A stretch of 64,000 nt of DNA from Photobacterium sp. TY1-4 (GTDB lineage: Bacteria > Pseudomonadota > Gammaproteobacteria > Enterobacterales > Vibrionaceae), in the NCBI RefSeq assembly GCF_025398175.1, contig NZ_CP099735.1:1550001-1614000 (forward strand). Reading direction: 5' to 3'. Of this stretch, positions 52,179 through 60,613 are shown piece by piece; the first letter of the stretch is position 1, and each line of letters starts with the position of its first letter. The notes below the pieces were generated by a model. It was not told where the DNA came from. It saw only the letters and a list, made by a program, of their open reading frames with translations, and did not search any database. A program made the translations under genes and the position numbers.

Positions 52179-52374
52179 CACAGTCTCCTTTGCTTGCTCA
52201 AATGAGCGGTCATTCCAAATCGCGCGATGTCAGACATCAACCGACATCATGCCTGACGCGCTATTATTCCTTGATTTTATGGCGTTATATTCCCTTCTTT
52301 TCGCGGAGATGGCAACTGGCCATGTGATCGATCTGTAGCCATAAGTGAGGCGGGCAAGCTTGTGTGACAAGCAT

Positions 52375-52644
52375 TCAGGTTAAGAGATGTGCATATGCTT
52401 CAGCAGCCATGACAGGCGTAAATTCGGTAATCGAATAAGACACTGCCCCGCTTTGGATAAATGGGTCGGCGTCTAATACCGCCCTGAGCGCTTGTTCACA
52501 CTCATGCTGTGAAATGAGAATGCCACCAGTGCGAGGAACCCTTCTTCCGCCAAAGCGCAGGTTGTTCGATTGATATTCCTTGGTTAAATAGCCTGTGGCT
52601 AAAGCAGCGATTAGCTGGATGACTTGCTCATTCGTTTTCGCCAC
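52375..52644 (-). CDS. YciI-like protein, possibly frameshifted at its N-terminus
   Basis: The 89-residue frame (GTG start at 52644) contains the YciI-family core RRVPRTGGILISQHECEQAL and ADPFIQSGAVSYSITEFTPV. YciI proteins normally begin with a beta strand like MFWLKVSSPGGENE, which is found from the ATG at 52672 in another frame; one extra T in GAATGAGCAAG (near 52633) would explain the break. Either the GTG product is used or the gene is a fresh pseudogene. It overlaps the end of the upstream small gene. Function of the family is unclear. Confidence 0.5.
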   Translation of the reverse strand: MAKTNEQVIQLIAALATGYLTKEYQSNNLRFGGRRVPRTGGILISQHECEQALRAVLDADPFIQSGAVSYSITEFTPVMAAEAYAHLLT

Positions 52645-52898
52645 CAGGTGAGGACACCTTCAACCAGAACATAAATGACCGATGAGCGGCCATAGTCTTC
52701 GAGTGGCCGTTGAAGATCACTTTGATATTTCTCAACGGCGGCCTGTGCGCTGACTGCATCAATCGGGGGGCCGTCAAGTTCAAAGTTCTGTGCCAGCAGG
52801 GCCAGTTTATCTTCTGAAAAGGTCGCGGTATCCATGTTCAGATAGGTAAAGTCGGTCTTTTGATTGTGCGGAAAGGTGAAAAATTGATATCGAGGCAT
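52611..52898 (-). CDS. Small protein of unknown function
   Basis: This 95-residue protein starts MPRYQFFTFPHNQKTDFTYL (GGAATTCACC before the ATG, weak). It has no signal peptide or membrane segment. The central ALLAQNFELDGPPIDAVSAQAAVEKYQ is helical. It overlaps the YciI-like frame by 34 bases. I do not recognise it. Confidence 0.5.
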   Translation of the reverse strand: MPRYQFFTFPHNQKTDFTYLNMDTATFSEDKLALLAQNFELDGPPIDAVSAQAAVEKYQSDLQRPLEDYGRSSVIYVLVEGVLTWWRKRMSKSSS

Positions 52899-52966
52899 GG
52901 TGAATTCCTACTCTGTTTGGTTCGAGAAATGTTGTGCGCATCTGCTCTGAGACTGACGAGTGACCG

Positions 52967-53815
52967 TTAATCGCGCTCAGTTTTATTCGCAGTTCCTTGG
53001 ATTAGTCGCTCAATCGATGTTGGGTCTAACAAGGGGTGGGGCTGAACCCCGCAGACCAGCACAATATCCACGGCGGGCAGCGCCGGCATGTGGTCGAGGA
53101 TGCGCAGATCATCCGTGACGCTGAGCCGTCCCATCGCCCCGATCGCCATGCCTTCCCGGACGAGGGCGCGTTGGGCGGAAGCCGTATTGCAACAGGCCAG
53201 CAGCCGATACGGCGTGCCACGTTTGGTCAAGCCGTTGATGGCTGCCGCATGATATTTGCAATCGGACTGAAACAAGGCCAAGGGCACGGGCTGGGTGTCG
53301 TCGAGCGTGAATGTCTCACTGGCAATCCAGACGCCCTGATCGCTGGCGAGCCAATGGCCTTCTTCGCTATCGGGTGCCCGGGTGAGGATTGCGGCGTCAA
53401 TTTTGCCCTCATCCAGCCAGGCTCTGAGGGTGATACTGGGCTCGTTGAACACCTGGATCGAGCAGGTTGGATCGGCCTGGCTGAGCTCCCGGATGACTCG
53501 CGGCAGAATGATGTCGTTGTAATCTTCCGGACAGCCGAGTCGCAGCGGGCGCTTACCTTCATAGCGTTTGACCTGCCTGAGGGCGTGATTGTGCATCGCG
53601 ACGAGCTGCTCGGCATGGGTGCGTAGCGCCAGCCCGGCCTCACTGAGGACCAGGTTGCGGCCCTCTTTCTCAAACAGATTGACGCACAGCTCGGCCTCCA
53701 GTTTGCGCATCTGGGCACTGAATGCTGATTGGGTCCGGTTGATTTGTTTCGCGGCGCGGGTGAAGCTGCCGGTCTCGGCAAACGCGAGAAAGCTTCTCAG
53801 GGCATCAATATCCAT
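52967..53815 (-). CDS. LysR-family transcriptional regulator
   Basis: This 282-residue regulator starts at the ATG at 53815, opening directly on the helix-turn-helix: MDIDALRSFLAFAETGSFTRAAKQINRTQSAFSAQMRKLE. The C-terminal sensor domain has PLRLGCPEDYNDIILPRVI (about 92-110) and a late hydrophobic strand AVDIVLVCG. The longer frame upstream is unsupported. It is divergent from the glutathione S-transferase gene at 53933, its likely target. Confidence 0.92.
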   Translation of the reverse strand: MDIDALRSFLAFAETGSFTRAAKQINRTQSAFSAQMRKLEAELCVNLFEKEGRNLVLSEAGLALRTHAEQLVAMHNHALRQVKRYEGKRPLRLGCPEDYNDIILPRVIRELSQADPTCSIQVFNEPSITLRAWLDEGKIDAAILTRAPDSEEGHWLASDQGVWIASETFTLDDTQPVPLALFQSDCKYHAAAINGLTKRGTPYRLLACCNTASAQRALVREGMAIGAMGRLSVTDDLRILDHMPALPAVDIVLVCGVQPHPLLDPTSIERLIQGTANKTERD

Positions 53816-53932
53816 GGCGGGACTGTCTATCCATCGTTCTGATTCATAGGTTCCATCAAAATTATCCGTTCGTCCCCGGTAAAACAATCCCTTAAGCTAC
53901 AAACTCATGACACAGAGACCAACGAGGGACCG

Positions 53933-54580
53933 ATGAAACTCTATATTGCCAACCAAAATTATTCCACCTGGTCGTTACGCGCCTGGTTGTTGTTTGCCCA
54001 GTACGAGCTGGATGTTGAGGTCGTAAAGCTGAAGCTGTTTACGGAAGATTTTTACCAAACGCTGGAATCTGTAACCCCGACCGCCAAAGTGCCTGCGCTG
54101 GTCGACGGTGATGTGACGGTGTGGGAATCGCTCGCGATCCTTGAATACGTGAATGAGGCTTATCTTGATGGTCGGGCCTGGCCGGATTCACTCCAGGAGC
54201 GGGCCAGGGCGCGGGCGCTGGCGGCAGAAATGCACGGCGGATTTTCGTCCTTGCGTAATGAGCTGCCGATGAACTGCCGGGCGCAAAGGAAAGTCGAATT
54301 GAGTGAAGGGGCGCTGAAAGATATCGCACGGATCGATGCCATTTGGTCTCAGCAAATGGCGCGTTATGCCGGTGGCTGGCTGTTCGGGGATTGGTCGATA
54401 GCCGATGCGATGTTTGCCCCGGTGGCACTGCGGTTCAAAACATACGGGTTGCCGTTGTCGGATCAGGCCAGCGCGTATCAGCAAAAAGTGTTGAACAGTC
54501 CGGCGATACAACGCTGGCTCGCTGAAGCCGGTGAAGAAACGGATATTGTCGTCGAAGACGAGGCCGGGGAGCCGGAGTAA
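53933..54580 (+). CDS. Glutathione S-transferase family protein
   Basis: This 215-residue protein has a thioredoxin-like N-domain starting MKLYIANQNYSTWSLRAWLL, with an active-site Ser/Tyr near 11, TAKVPALVDGDVTVWESLAILEYV (about 50-73), and the helical C-domain with FGDWSIADAMFAPVALRF. It would conjugate or reduce electrophiles with glutathione in the cytoplasm. It is divergent from a LysR regulator 117 bases away. Confidence 0.92.
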   Translation: MKLYIANQNYSTWSLRAWLLFAQYELDVEVVKLKLFTEDFYQTLESVTPTAKVPALVDGDVTVWESLAILEYVNEAYLDGRAWPDSLQERARARALAAEMHGGFSSLRNELPMNCRAQRKVELSEGALKDIARIDAIWSQQMARYAGGWLFGDWSIADAMFAPVALRFKTYGLPLSDQASAYQQKVLNSPAIQRWLAEAGEETDIVVEDEAGEPE

Positions 54581-54607
54581 AACGCGCGGTACCTGCGAAA
54601 AATTGCT

Positions 54608-55321
54608 TTAAACAACCGCCATGATCATCTTGATCGCCAGCAGGCTCAGTGCCAGCTTGATCAGCATGATCAGGTGCGGGTTGCCGACGAACTGGCGCAG
54701 TCGGGTACCGAGCCAGGATCCGATGATGGCGCCGGTGACCAGGTAGAGTAATGTCTCCAGATGTTCTGCAAAGGAAAAGCCCAAATAGCCGAACACCAGG
54801 ATCTTGGCGATATGGCTGATGGCCATCAGCAGGGCGCTGGTGGCAATGATTTGATTTTGGTTGTTGAGCCGTTTGGTCAGCACGCTGAGGGCCAGCGGAC
54901 CGGTAGCGCCAACCATCAAGCCTAAGCCGGTTTGCAGTCCTCCGATCAGATAAAAGTTCTCATACCGCTTGATCCATTGTGAAAACCGCTCACTCCACAG
55001 GCTCAGCAGGATATAGAGACCGATGGCGACTGGGATCAGGTTGGTCGGCAGATTCGCCAACAGGAAACCAAACAGCACAATGCCGACGGCGGAGCCGATG
55101 AGAAAGGGCGGCAGCAGCGACCACTGGACATCTTTAAGGGAAAACAACATCCGCGAAGCATTGCTCGTCAGTTGGGTAATACCGTGGAGCGGAATGACGG
55201 TCGCCGGATGGAGAAATACCGGCAGGATGGCGATCAGCAGCATCCCGCCGCCGAACCCGAGAATCCCGGCAACGGCGGAGGTGAGCAGGGCTATCGCCCC
55301 CAAGAGCAGCTCTGTCGGCAA
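54608..55321 (-). CDS. TauE/SafE family sulfite/sulfonate exporter-like protein
   Basis: This 237-residue inner-membrane protein has seven to eight hydrophobic segments. The repeat-type motifs AGILGFGGGMLLIAILPVFL (about 18-37) and GLQTGLGLMVGATGPLAL (about 128-145) mark the family. The TTG start at 55321 has GGAGG four bases upstream. It is convergent with the glutathione S-transferase gene. The anion or sulfonate substrate is not shown. Confidence 0.87.
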   Translation of the reverse strand: MPTELLLGAIALLTSAVAGILGFGGGMLLIAILPVFLHPATVIPLHGITQLTSNASRMLFSLKDVQWSLLPPFLIGSAVGIVLFGFLLANLPTNLIPVAIGLYILLSLWSERFSQWIKRYENFYLIGGLQTGLGLMVGATGPLALSVLTKRLNNQNQIIATSALLMAISHIAKILVFGYLGFSFAEHLETLLYLVTGAIIGSWLGTRLRQFVGNPHLIMLIKLALSLLAIKMIMAVV

Positions 55322-55418
55322 AGAACCTCCCTGTTCTTTTAAGTTTTAACTTATTTGACGTTATCCAGCATGGCGCCTTGTGCCTGACGGACTGGCTCAG
55401 GTGCTGAGACCGATGGCT

Positions 55419-56138
55419 TTATTGGGATTTGGGGTTGTCCAACGCTTTCATCTTCTGGCCCAGGGTATCGATATCCATGCCTTGTTGTGCTAGAAGTTGT
55501 TCAAATGCCGGCAGCAACGCGCCGAGGTTTTCTTCCAGCGTATCACGCACGGTATCAACGACTACTTGGGTGCCGCGCTCAATTTCAACATTGATGTGAT
55601 CACCGACCGCCTTCTGTTCAAACACCGTCATCCGCCGGGTTTCCGGGATCAGCCAGACTTCAAACCAGCCTTCTTGTTTGTTGACCGCGGAGAGGGTCAG
55701 GCTGGCACCGTTGAGGGCGATATACCCTTTGGGAAAGACATAGCGTTTCCAGGTATCGGTGAGTTTCAGGCGCAGGCAGTAATTATCTTCAATTTGCTGA
55801 ACAGCCAGGATTGGGGTTTTAAAATCAACATGGCCGGAAAGCGGGTGGCCGCCGATCTCGGCACCGTCTCTGGCTGCCCGCTCGACATTCACTGTTGTGC
55901 CGGGTTCATACTCGCTGAGGGTGGTGATGAGCAGGCTTTGCAGCATGACATCAAACTTGACCTGAACCTCGGAGATGAGCTCGGTGACGGTGAGGCAGAC
56001 GCCGTCAACGGCGACACTGGCGCCGATTTCCAGGCCGTCACAAAAGCCGGGCTGAAAATCGATGACAAAGGTGCGAATGCCGCCCTGATCACTGATACGG
56101 TTGAGGGTTGCGATGGATTGAACGATTCCGGTAAACAT
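55419..56138 (-). CDS. ribE: Riboflavin synthase family protein (alpha-subunit type)
   Basis: This 239-residue protein has two lumazine-binding repeats. The first has MFTGIVQSIATLNRI, VDGVCLTVTEL and IGGHPLSGHVDFKTPI. The second has GYIALNGASLTLSAVN and LIPETRRMTVFEQKAVGDHINVEIERG. Family function is dismutation of 6,7-dimethyl-8-ribityllumazine into riboflavin. It is about 25 residues longer than E. coli RibC, with an acidic C-terminal tail. HVD-Phe replaces the more usual HVDG, and VEIERG replaces the usual VEID. A second synthase copy or a lumazine-binding paralogue is possible. No rib genes and no FMN riboswitch are adjacent. Confidence 0.85.
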   Translation of the reverse strand: MFTGIVQSIATLNRISDQGGIRTFVIDFQPGFCDGLEIGASVAVDGVCLTVTELISEVQVKFDVMLQSLLITTLSEYEPGTTVNVERAARDGAEIGGHPLSGHVDFKTPILAVQQIEDNYCLRLKLTDTWKRYVFPKGYIALNGASLTLSAVNKQEGWFEVWLIPETRRMTVFEQKAVGDHINVEIERGTQVVVDTVRDTLEENLGALLPAFEQLLAQQGMDIDTLGQKMKALDNPKSQ

Positions 56139-56253
56139 AAGACGTCCTGTTTTGTCTGTGGCAACCGATGGTTGCCGTCAGTTGCATGAATCGGGGAAAA
56201 GTGCACAAGTGACGGGTGGTGACGGCCAGTCTTGGTTTCTTGGCACACTTCGG

Positions 56254-56775
56254 TTACTTAGCCGTAAATACCCGTGTCGCGTGCAGGTGGATATTCGGAT
56301 GCATCGACAGGGTAAAGTTGTGATGCTCAATGATTTTGTCGGCGGTTAAATGCGGCTTGTCATGGGTGGTGTGGGCATCTGCCGGCAGGTGAACGCGATA
56401 GCCTTTGGAAGCGGCCTCGAATGCGGTCCGGTCGATACAGAAATCGGAAGAGTAACCGCACAGGGTGAGGGTTTGAATGTCATGCTGATCGAGCAGGGCT
56501 TCAAGCTCTGTTTCGAAGAAAGCATTTGGGGCGGTTTTACTGATCCGGATGTCTTCGTCACCGACCATGAGTTCTGCGAAGAGCTGCCAGGGCTGGCTAC
56601 CATACTCGACCATGCCCGGCATCTGATGTTGGACAAAAATCACGGTGTCACCCGCCGCTTTGGCGTGGGTGATGAGTTTATTGATATTGCTGACGACCAC
56701 GGTGCTGTTGTACGGCTGTCTTTCGGCGGCAAAAATACCGTTTTGCACGTCAATGACCAGAACTGCTGACTTCAT
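56254..56775 (-). CDS. Isochorismatase-family cysteine hydrolase
   Basis: This 173-residue hydrolase carries the triad Asp in AVLVIDVQNGIFAAE (about 9), Lys in ISKTAPNAFF (about 80) and Cys in GYSSDFCIDRTAFEAASKGY (about 113). Family members hydrolyse small amides such as nicotinamide or N-carbamoyl compounds; which one is unknown. The start and length fit. It is followed on the same strand by the riboflavin-synthase-like gene 115 bases away. Confidence 0.9.
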   Translation of the reverse strand: MKSAVLVIDVQNGIFAAERQPYNSTVVVSNINKLITHAKAAGDTVIFVQHQMPGMVEYGSQPWQLFAELMVGDEDIRISKTAPNAFFETELEALLDQHDIQTLTLCGYSSDFCIDRTAFEAASKGYRVHLPADAHTTHDKPHLTADKIIEHHNFTLSMHPNIHLHATRVFTAK

Positions 56776-56788
56776 GCGCTTTCCTTGT

Positions 56789-57277
56789 TCATGCTTCTGT
56801 TATGTTGTTGAGTCGCGGCTGCGTTTTGTCCATGATTTCGGTGGGGATGTGGCCCCAGAGGGTTTGCTCTCGTGTCTGCCAGCCAAGGCGGCGATAGAGC
56901 GCTTGCTGATCCGGGGTATGCAGATACAGCCGGGGGTATCCTAGATTCCAGGCGTGGTTTTCTGCAACACGGCACAGGCGTGATGCAATTCCCTGACCCC
57001 GATGCGCCGGTAACACAAACACGCCGGCAAGCCAGGGCGTGAGGTCTTCACGGTCATTCAGATCGCAGACGCGCAGGGCACTGGTGCCCAGGGGGCGGCC
57101 CTGTTCATGAGCAACCCAAGCAATCGGCAGGCGATCTTTCTGACTGTGGCTCATCAGCTTTCGGTAGCGCTCCTCATAGGTCTCTTCCGGCAGCCGTGTC
57201 TGCCAGTGAGCGGAGATCGCCCTTGCCAGTTCCGGGGCATACTCGGGTACATCAGCCAAATAATCGATGTGGATCAT
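56789..57277 (-). CDS. GNAT family N-acetyltransferase
   Basis: This 162-residue acetyltransferase has WLAGVFVLPAHRGQGIASRLCRVAENHAWNLG (about 83-114), with an intact acetyl-CoA loop Arg-Gly-Gln-Gly-Ile, and LYLHTPDQQALYRRLGWQTRE. It ends 13 bases before the cysteine hydrolase start, so both are likely co-transcribed. Acceptor unknown. Confidence 0.88.
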   Translation of the reverse strand: MIHIDYLADVPEYAPELARAISAHWQTRLPEETYEERYRKLMSHSQKDRLPIAWVAHEQGRPLGTSALRVCDLNDREDLTPWLAGVFVLPAHRGQGIASRLCRVAENHAWNLGYPRLYLHTPDQQALYRRLGWQTREQTLWGHIPTEIMDKTQPRLNNITEA

Positions 57278-57354
57278 CTTGGATTATCTCTTGCGTGCGT
57301 TGAAGTGAACGGTGTTGATTCGGTTGCCGGGCAATCACCTGAAACATCGGCAGA

Positions 57355-57453
57355 TTAGCTGCCGAACAAGGCCGGATTGAGCAGTTTTGCGGCCACATAA
57401 CAAACCAGCAGGCAAACACCGGCCCAGCCCAGAAACGGGGCGATTGATAAAGG
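57355..57453 (-). pseudogene. Gene remnant: C-terminal membrane-helix fragment
   Basis: A 32-codon frame without start reads SIAPFLGWAGVCLLVCYVAAK and ends LLNPALFGS with TAA at 57355. An upstream TGA blocks extension. It looks like the last membrane helix of a lost transporter or membrane protein between two GNAT genes. Too short to assign. Confidence 0.4.
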
Positions 57454-57489
57454 TCATGCCCCTGAAGGGAGAAGCGTGTCTGGCCGCGA

Positions 57490-57960
57490 TTAGAGTTCAA
57501 GCGTGAGCAAGGTATCGCCGTCGTCTAGAGTACCGATTTCACGGAACCCGAATGTCTGATAGACTCGGGACGCCTGGCGGTTGGCAGGTTTGTGCATGGT
57601 TCTCAGGTGCTTGCCACCCAACGTTCTGACTTCCTCAACCAAGAGCGCCAATACCCGGCTGCCGTAGCCTTGATTCTGATGTCGCGCATCAATCATGAAG
57701 CGGAACAGCCAGAAGAGCTCAAAATCTTCCGGCTCGTCTTCATGGCAAAAGGCGAGCATCCCAATCACTTTTTGATTGAGGCAGATCGCTTTGAGCCGAT
57801 AGTGGGGCTCGAACTTCGACTGCGCAATCGTGATGGCATTGGATGCCAGGTTTTCTTGTTGCTCGGGCAGTAAAGACAGCCGAATGCAGTCCAGGTAGTT
57901 GTGTTGGTCGACGTCTTTCAGGGTAATCTTGTTGGATTGAGGTTCGGTGTTTTGAAGCAT
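57490..57960 (-). CDS. GNAT family N-acetyltransferase
   Basis: This 156-residue acetyltransferase (ATG at 57960, AGGAAGAG upstream; the earlier frame is unsupported) has LFRFMIDARHQNQGYGSRVLALLVEEV (about 84-110) as acetyl-CoA loop and NRQASRVYQTFGFREIG near the end. The sequence resembles diamine (spermidine) acetyltransferase-like GNATs (LSLLPEQQENLASNA, PHYRLKAICLNQKVIGML), but the substrate is not proven. Confidence 0.87.
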   Translation of the reverse strand: MLQNTEPQSNKITLKDVDQHNYLDCIRLSLLPEQQENLASNAITIAQSKFEPHYRLKAICLNQKVIGMLAFCHEDEPEDFELFWLFRFMIDARHQNQGYGSRVLALLVEEVRTLGGKHLRTMHKPANRQASRVYQTFGFREIGTLDDGDTLLTLEL

Positions 57961-58069
57961 CGTCTCTTCCTTTTCTGTGAGCGACTTATCGTCTACTGCC
58001 CGCTGCGTTGGTCGATGTCCAGGCTTGCCCAATATTTATATGTGCCTAGTGTTTATACGTGTAGAGTGT

Positions 58070-58606
58070 TCATGCGTGCCAGTGTTCGGCCAGCAGGCCA
58101 TACAGGGCAGAGTCGGATACATGGCCGCTGATAATCCATCGTTGTGGTAAATAGCCTTCCTGGCGAAAGCCCAGTTTCTCCAGTACCCGGGCTGAGCCAC
58201 GGTTGTCCGGGTCAATCTCAGCTTCTATCCGGTTCAGATTCAGGGTGCGAAAACCGTACTGAAGCAGCGCGGCGGCGGCTTCACCGATCAGTCCTTGTCC
58301 CCAGCAGGATTTGGCTAACCCAAAGCCCAGCTCAGCCCGTCTGGATTCCGGGTGGCTGTTAAACAACATACATTTTCCCACCAGCGTCTGGGTCTCTTTC
58401 AGAAAAACACCCAGCACCACATGGGTAGGATGGTTCGGATCAAACGCTGCGTTTTCAATAAACTGTGTGGCTTGCGCAAGTGATGACCAGGGTGTGCCAT
58501 CCCAGTATTTCATCACCTCCGGATCGGAGAAAATGGCCAGCAGCGGCGCAGCATCGGTCAGCGACAGCGGGCGGAGCACTAAACGTTCGGTTTGCAGTTC
58601 AAGCAT
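58070..58606 (-). CDS. RimJ/RimL-type GNAT acetyltransferase
   Basis: This 178-residue protein has the type's N-terminus LQTERLVLRPLSLTDAAPLLAIFSDPEVMKYW. The acetyl-CoA loop is ELGFGLAKSCWGQGLIGEAAAALLQYGF (about 93-120), followed by IEAEIDPDNRGSARVLEKLGFRQEG. These motifs are complete, unlike the RimJ-like gene at 51115. Protein N-terminal or small-molecule acetylation is possible. Confidence 0.9.
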   Translation of the reverse strand: MLELQTERLVLRPLSLTDAAPLLAIFSDPEVMKYWDGTPWSSLAQATQFIENAAFDPNHPTHVVLGVFLKETQTLVGKCMLFNSHPESRRAELGFGLAKSCWGQGLIGEAAAALLQYGFRTLNLNRIEAEIDPDNRGSARVLEKLGFRQEGYLPQRWIISGHVSDSALYGLLAEHWHA

Positions 58607-58980
58607 TTCAAAGTCTCACTGAAGGAAAAAAGTGGGCGCAGGTAGTCCATGAAAATGTGTGAGACGACCCGCGGAAAAATTTATAGAGCATTCATTCATA
58701 GAGCGCTAATCCATCGAGTACTTTGAGGGACTGCGTATTCCACCACGCTACCGCCAACACGTCGGCAATGCGACGCGCATAAAAAACAATATGCTATCAT
58801 GTGCTTATTGGTGGTGCATCCTGTCGGGTGAAAAAAGTGTTACAAGACAGAACGCTGTTTGCGACCAAAGCAGTTCTCAGGCAAAGCGGTATTGAGGGGG
58901 CGCAGGGATGTGTGGGGTTTGCGGAAAAAAGCCGCCGGGTCACGGCGTGGCGACACAGGCGGCAAACAGTACGACAGGGT
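58607..58980. other. Intergenic region without supported genes
   Basis: About 370 bases. A 60-codon open frame at 58801-58983 has no ribosome site, motif or coding bias, so it is not called. The sequence adjoins the MITE-like repeat on the right. Confidence 0.4.
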
Positions 58981-59144
58981 TAATACCAATCGTAGAAAAT
59001 CACTGGTCATCCTAGCTAGTTAAAACGCTCGATAACTGCGTTAGAATTTTTAATTGTAGAATCACTACTTATCAAAAAATTCAGCCTTGTTCTCAAGCAT
59101 TTTTCCTGCGCTATTTCTGACCACTGACTTACTGTGATTGGTAT
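58981..59144. repeat. MITE-like repeat with TAATACCAATC ends
   Basis: TACCAATC (58984-58991) and GATTGGTA (59136-59143) are perfect inverted ends, and ACTGGTCA near 59002-59009 faces TGACCA near 59118-59123 inside. It is about 160 bp, non-coding. Repeats with CAATCACAGTAAGTCAGTGGTC-type ends are, from memory, common in Vibrionaceae. Only one copy is in this window. Confidence 0.7.
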
Positions 59145-59196
59145 GAGAAAACGTGAGGTGCTCCCTCAGCCCGATGGCGCGGACCGAGGGCGGGGA

Positions 59197-60513
59197 TCAG
59201 GCCGGGATATCTTTGGCCACGGCCCCCAGGGTATCGATAATGATGTCGATATGTTCTTTCTCGATGATCAGCGGGGGTGACAGGGCGATGGTGTTGCCCA
59301 TGCTGCGTACCATCACGCCTTGATCGTAACAGCGCTTGAGAATATCAAAGCCAATCGGTTTACCGTCGGCCGGTGCGGCGAACTGTACGGCACCAATCAG
59401 GCCGTAGTTGCGGATATCAACGATCGACGGAATATCTTTGAGCGAGTGCAGCCCCTGCTCGAAATACAGGCCAATGTCGCCGCGACCGCGCTCCAGCAGG
59501 CCCTCGCGCTGGTAAATATCCAGGGTCGCCAGACCGGCTGCACAAGCGACCGGGTGGGCGGAGTAGGTATAGCCATGGAAGAGCTCGACCGCCCCTTCCG
59601 GTGCACTGTTGACCACAGTTTGGTAGATCTCGTCTTTGGCAAATACCGCCCCCAGAGGGACAACGCCGCTGGTGATCCCTTTGGCAGAGGTGATGAGATC
59701 CGGGGTGACATCAAACTCAATCGAGGCAAACGGTGAACCCAGACGGCCCCAGCCGGTGATCACTTCATCAAAAATCAGCACCACATCGTGTCGGGTACAG
59801 ATTTCTCGGATCCGCTGGAGGTAGCCTTTCGGCGGCAGGATCACCCCGCCCGCCCCGGCAATCGGCTCGATGATGACAGCGGCGACACTGTCGGCGCCGT
59901 GGAACTGGATCAACTGCTCCAGTTGCTCGGCTTTGTCGACGCCATATTCCGGCAGCCCCTTGCTGAACGCGTTGTTGGCAATATCCAGCGTGTGCGAGAG
60001 GTGATCGGTCGGCAACAACGGGCCGAACCCTTTGCGGTTTGGGGTCAGACCGCCGACGGAAATGCCGCCGAAGTTCACGCCGTGATAGCCCAGCTCTCGG
60101 CCGATTAGTTTGTATTTGCCGGCGTTGCCTTTGGCTTGCTGGTACGCCAGCGCAATTTTCAGGGCGCTCTCGACCGCTTCGGAGCCGGAGCAGGTAAAGA
60201 AGACTTTATCGAGTCCGGCCGGGGTGAATTCAACCAGTCGCTCGGCAAATTCGAAGCCGATGTCGTGGCCGAAATTAAACGGCGAGCTGTAGTCCAGCTC
60301 GGCGACTTGCCGGGCCATCGCATCCCCGATCTCTTTGCGGCCGTGACCTGCATTGACACACCAGAGCCCGGCGGTTGCGTCGAGCAATTGTCGGTCCTGA
60401 TCGGAATAACAATACATGCCCTCGGCGCGGTTGATGATCCGCGGGTTGGCTTTGAAATCTCGGTTTGCGGTGAACGGCATCCAGAATGCATCGTAGCTGA
60501 CTTTTTTCTCCAT
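59197..60513 (-). CDS. Class III omega-aminotransferase (beta-alanine/GABA/5-aminovalerate-pyruvate type)
   Basis: This 438-residue PLP enzyme starts VSYDAFWMPFTANRDFKANPR, typical of beta-alanine:pyruvate-type omega-aminotransferases. The PLP-phosphate motif is CSGSEAVESALKIALAY (about 107-123), the PLP-binding Asp is in LIFDEVITGWGRLG, and the PLP Lys is in ITSAKGITSGVVPLGA (about 284). It is on the other side of a LysR gene from the glutarate genes. It could supply glutarate semialdehyde from 5-aminovalerate (lysine breakdown) or act on beta-alanine. No succinate- or glutarate-semialdehyde dehydrogenase is visible here. Confidence 0.9.
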   Translation of the reverse strand: MEKKVSYDAFWMPFTANRDFKANPRIINRAEGMYCYSDQDRQLLDATAGLWCVNAGHGRKEIGDAMARQVAELDYSSPFNFGHDIGFEFAERLVEFTPAGLDKVFFTCSGSEAVESALKIALAYQQAKGNAGKYKLIGRELGYHGVNFGGISVGGLTPNRKGFGPLLPTDHLSHTLDIANNAFSKGLPEYGVDKAEQLEQLIQFHGADSVAAVIIEPIAGAGGVILPPKGYLQRIREICTRHDVVLIFDEVITGWGRLGSPFASIEFDVTPDLITSAKGITSGVVPLGAVFAKDEIYQTVVNSAPEGAVELFHGYTYSAHPVACAAGLATLDIYQREGLLERGRGDIGLYFEQGLHSLKDIPSIVDIRNYGLIGAVQFAAPADGKPIGFDILKRCYDQGVMVRSMGNTIALSPPLIIEKEHIDIIIDTLGAVAKDIPA

Positions 60514-60613
60514 GGGCTGGCCTTTTCGCTCGGGTTATGAATATAGAATTCAAGGTTAGCGAGGCGCTCATACGCAGAAAATCACCGCGGTTAAAAATAA
60601 AGGTTGAGTGGCT

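Noticed and set aside
57252..57500. 82-codon minus-strand frame between GNAT genes
   Set aside because: It is out of frame with the hydrophobic C-terminal remnant that makes more sense in another frame, and it overlaps the GNAT start.
58801..58983. 60-codon plus-strand frame beside the MITE-like repeat
   Set aside because: No ribosome site, no motif, Arg/Gly-rich random composition; it runs into the repeat edge.
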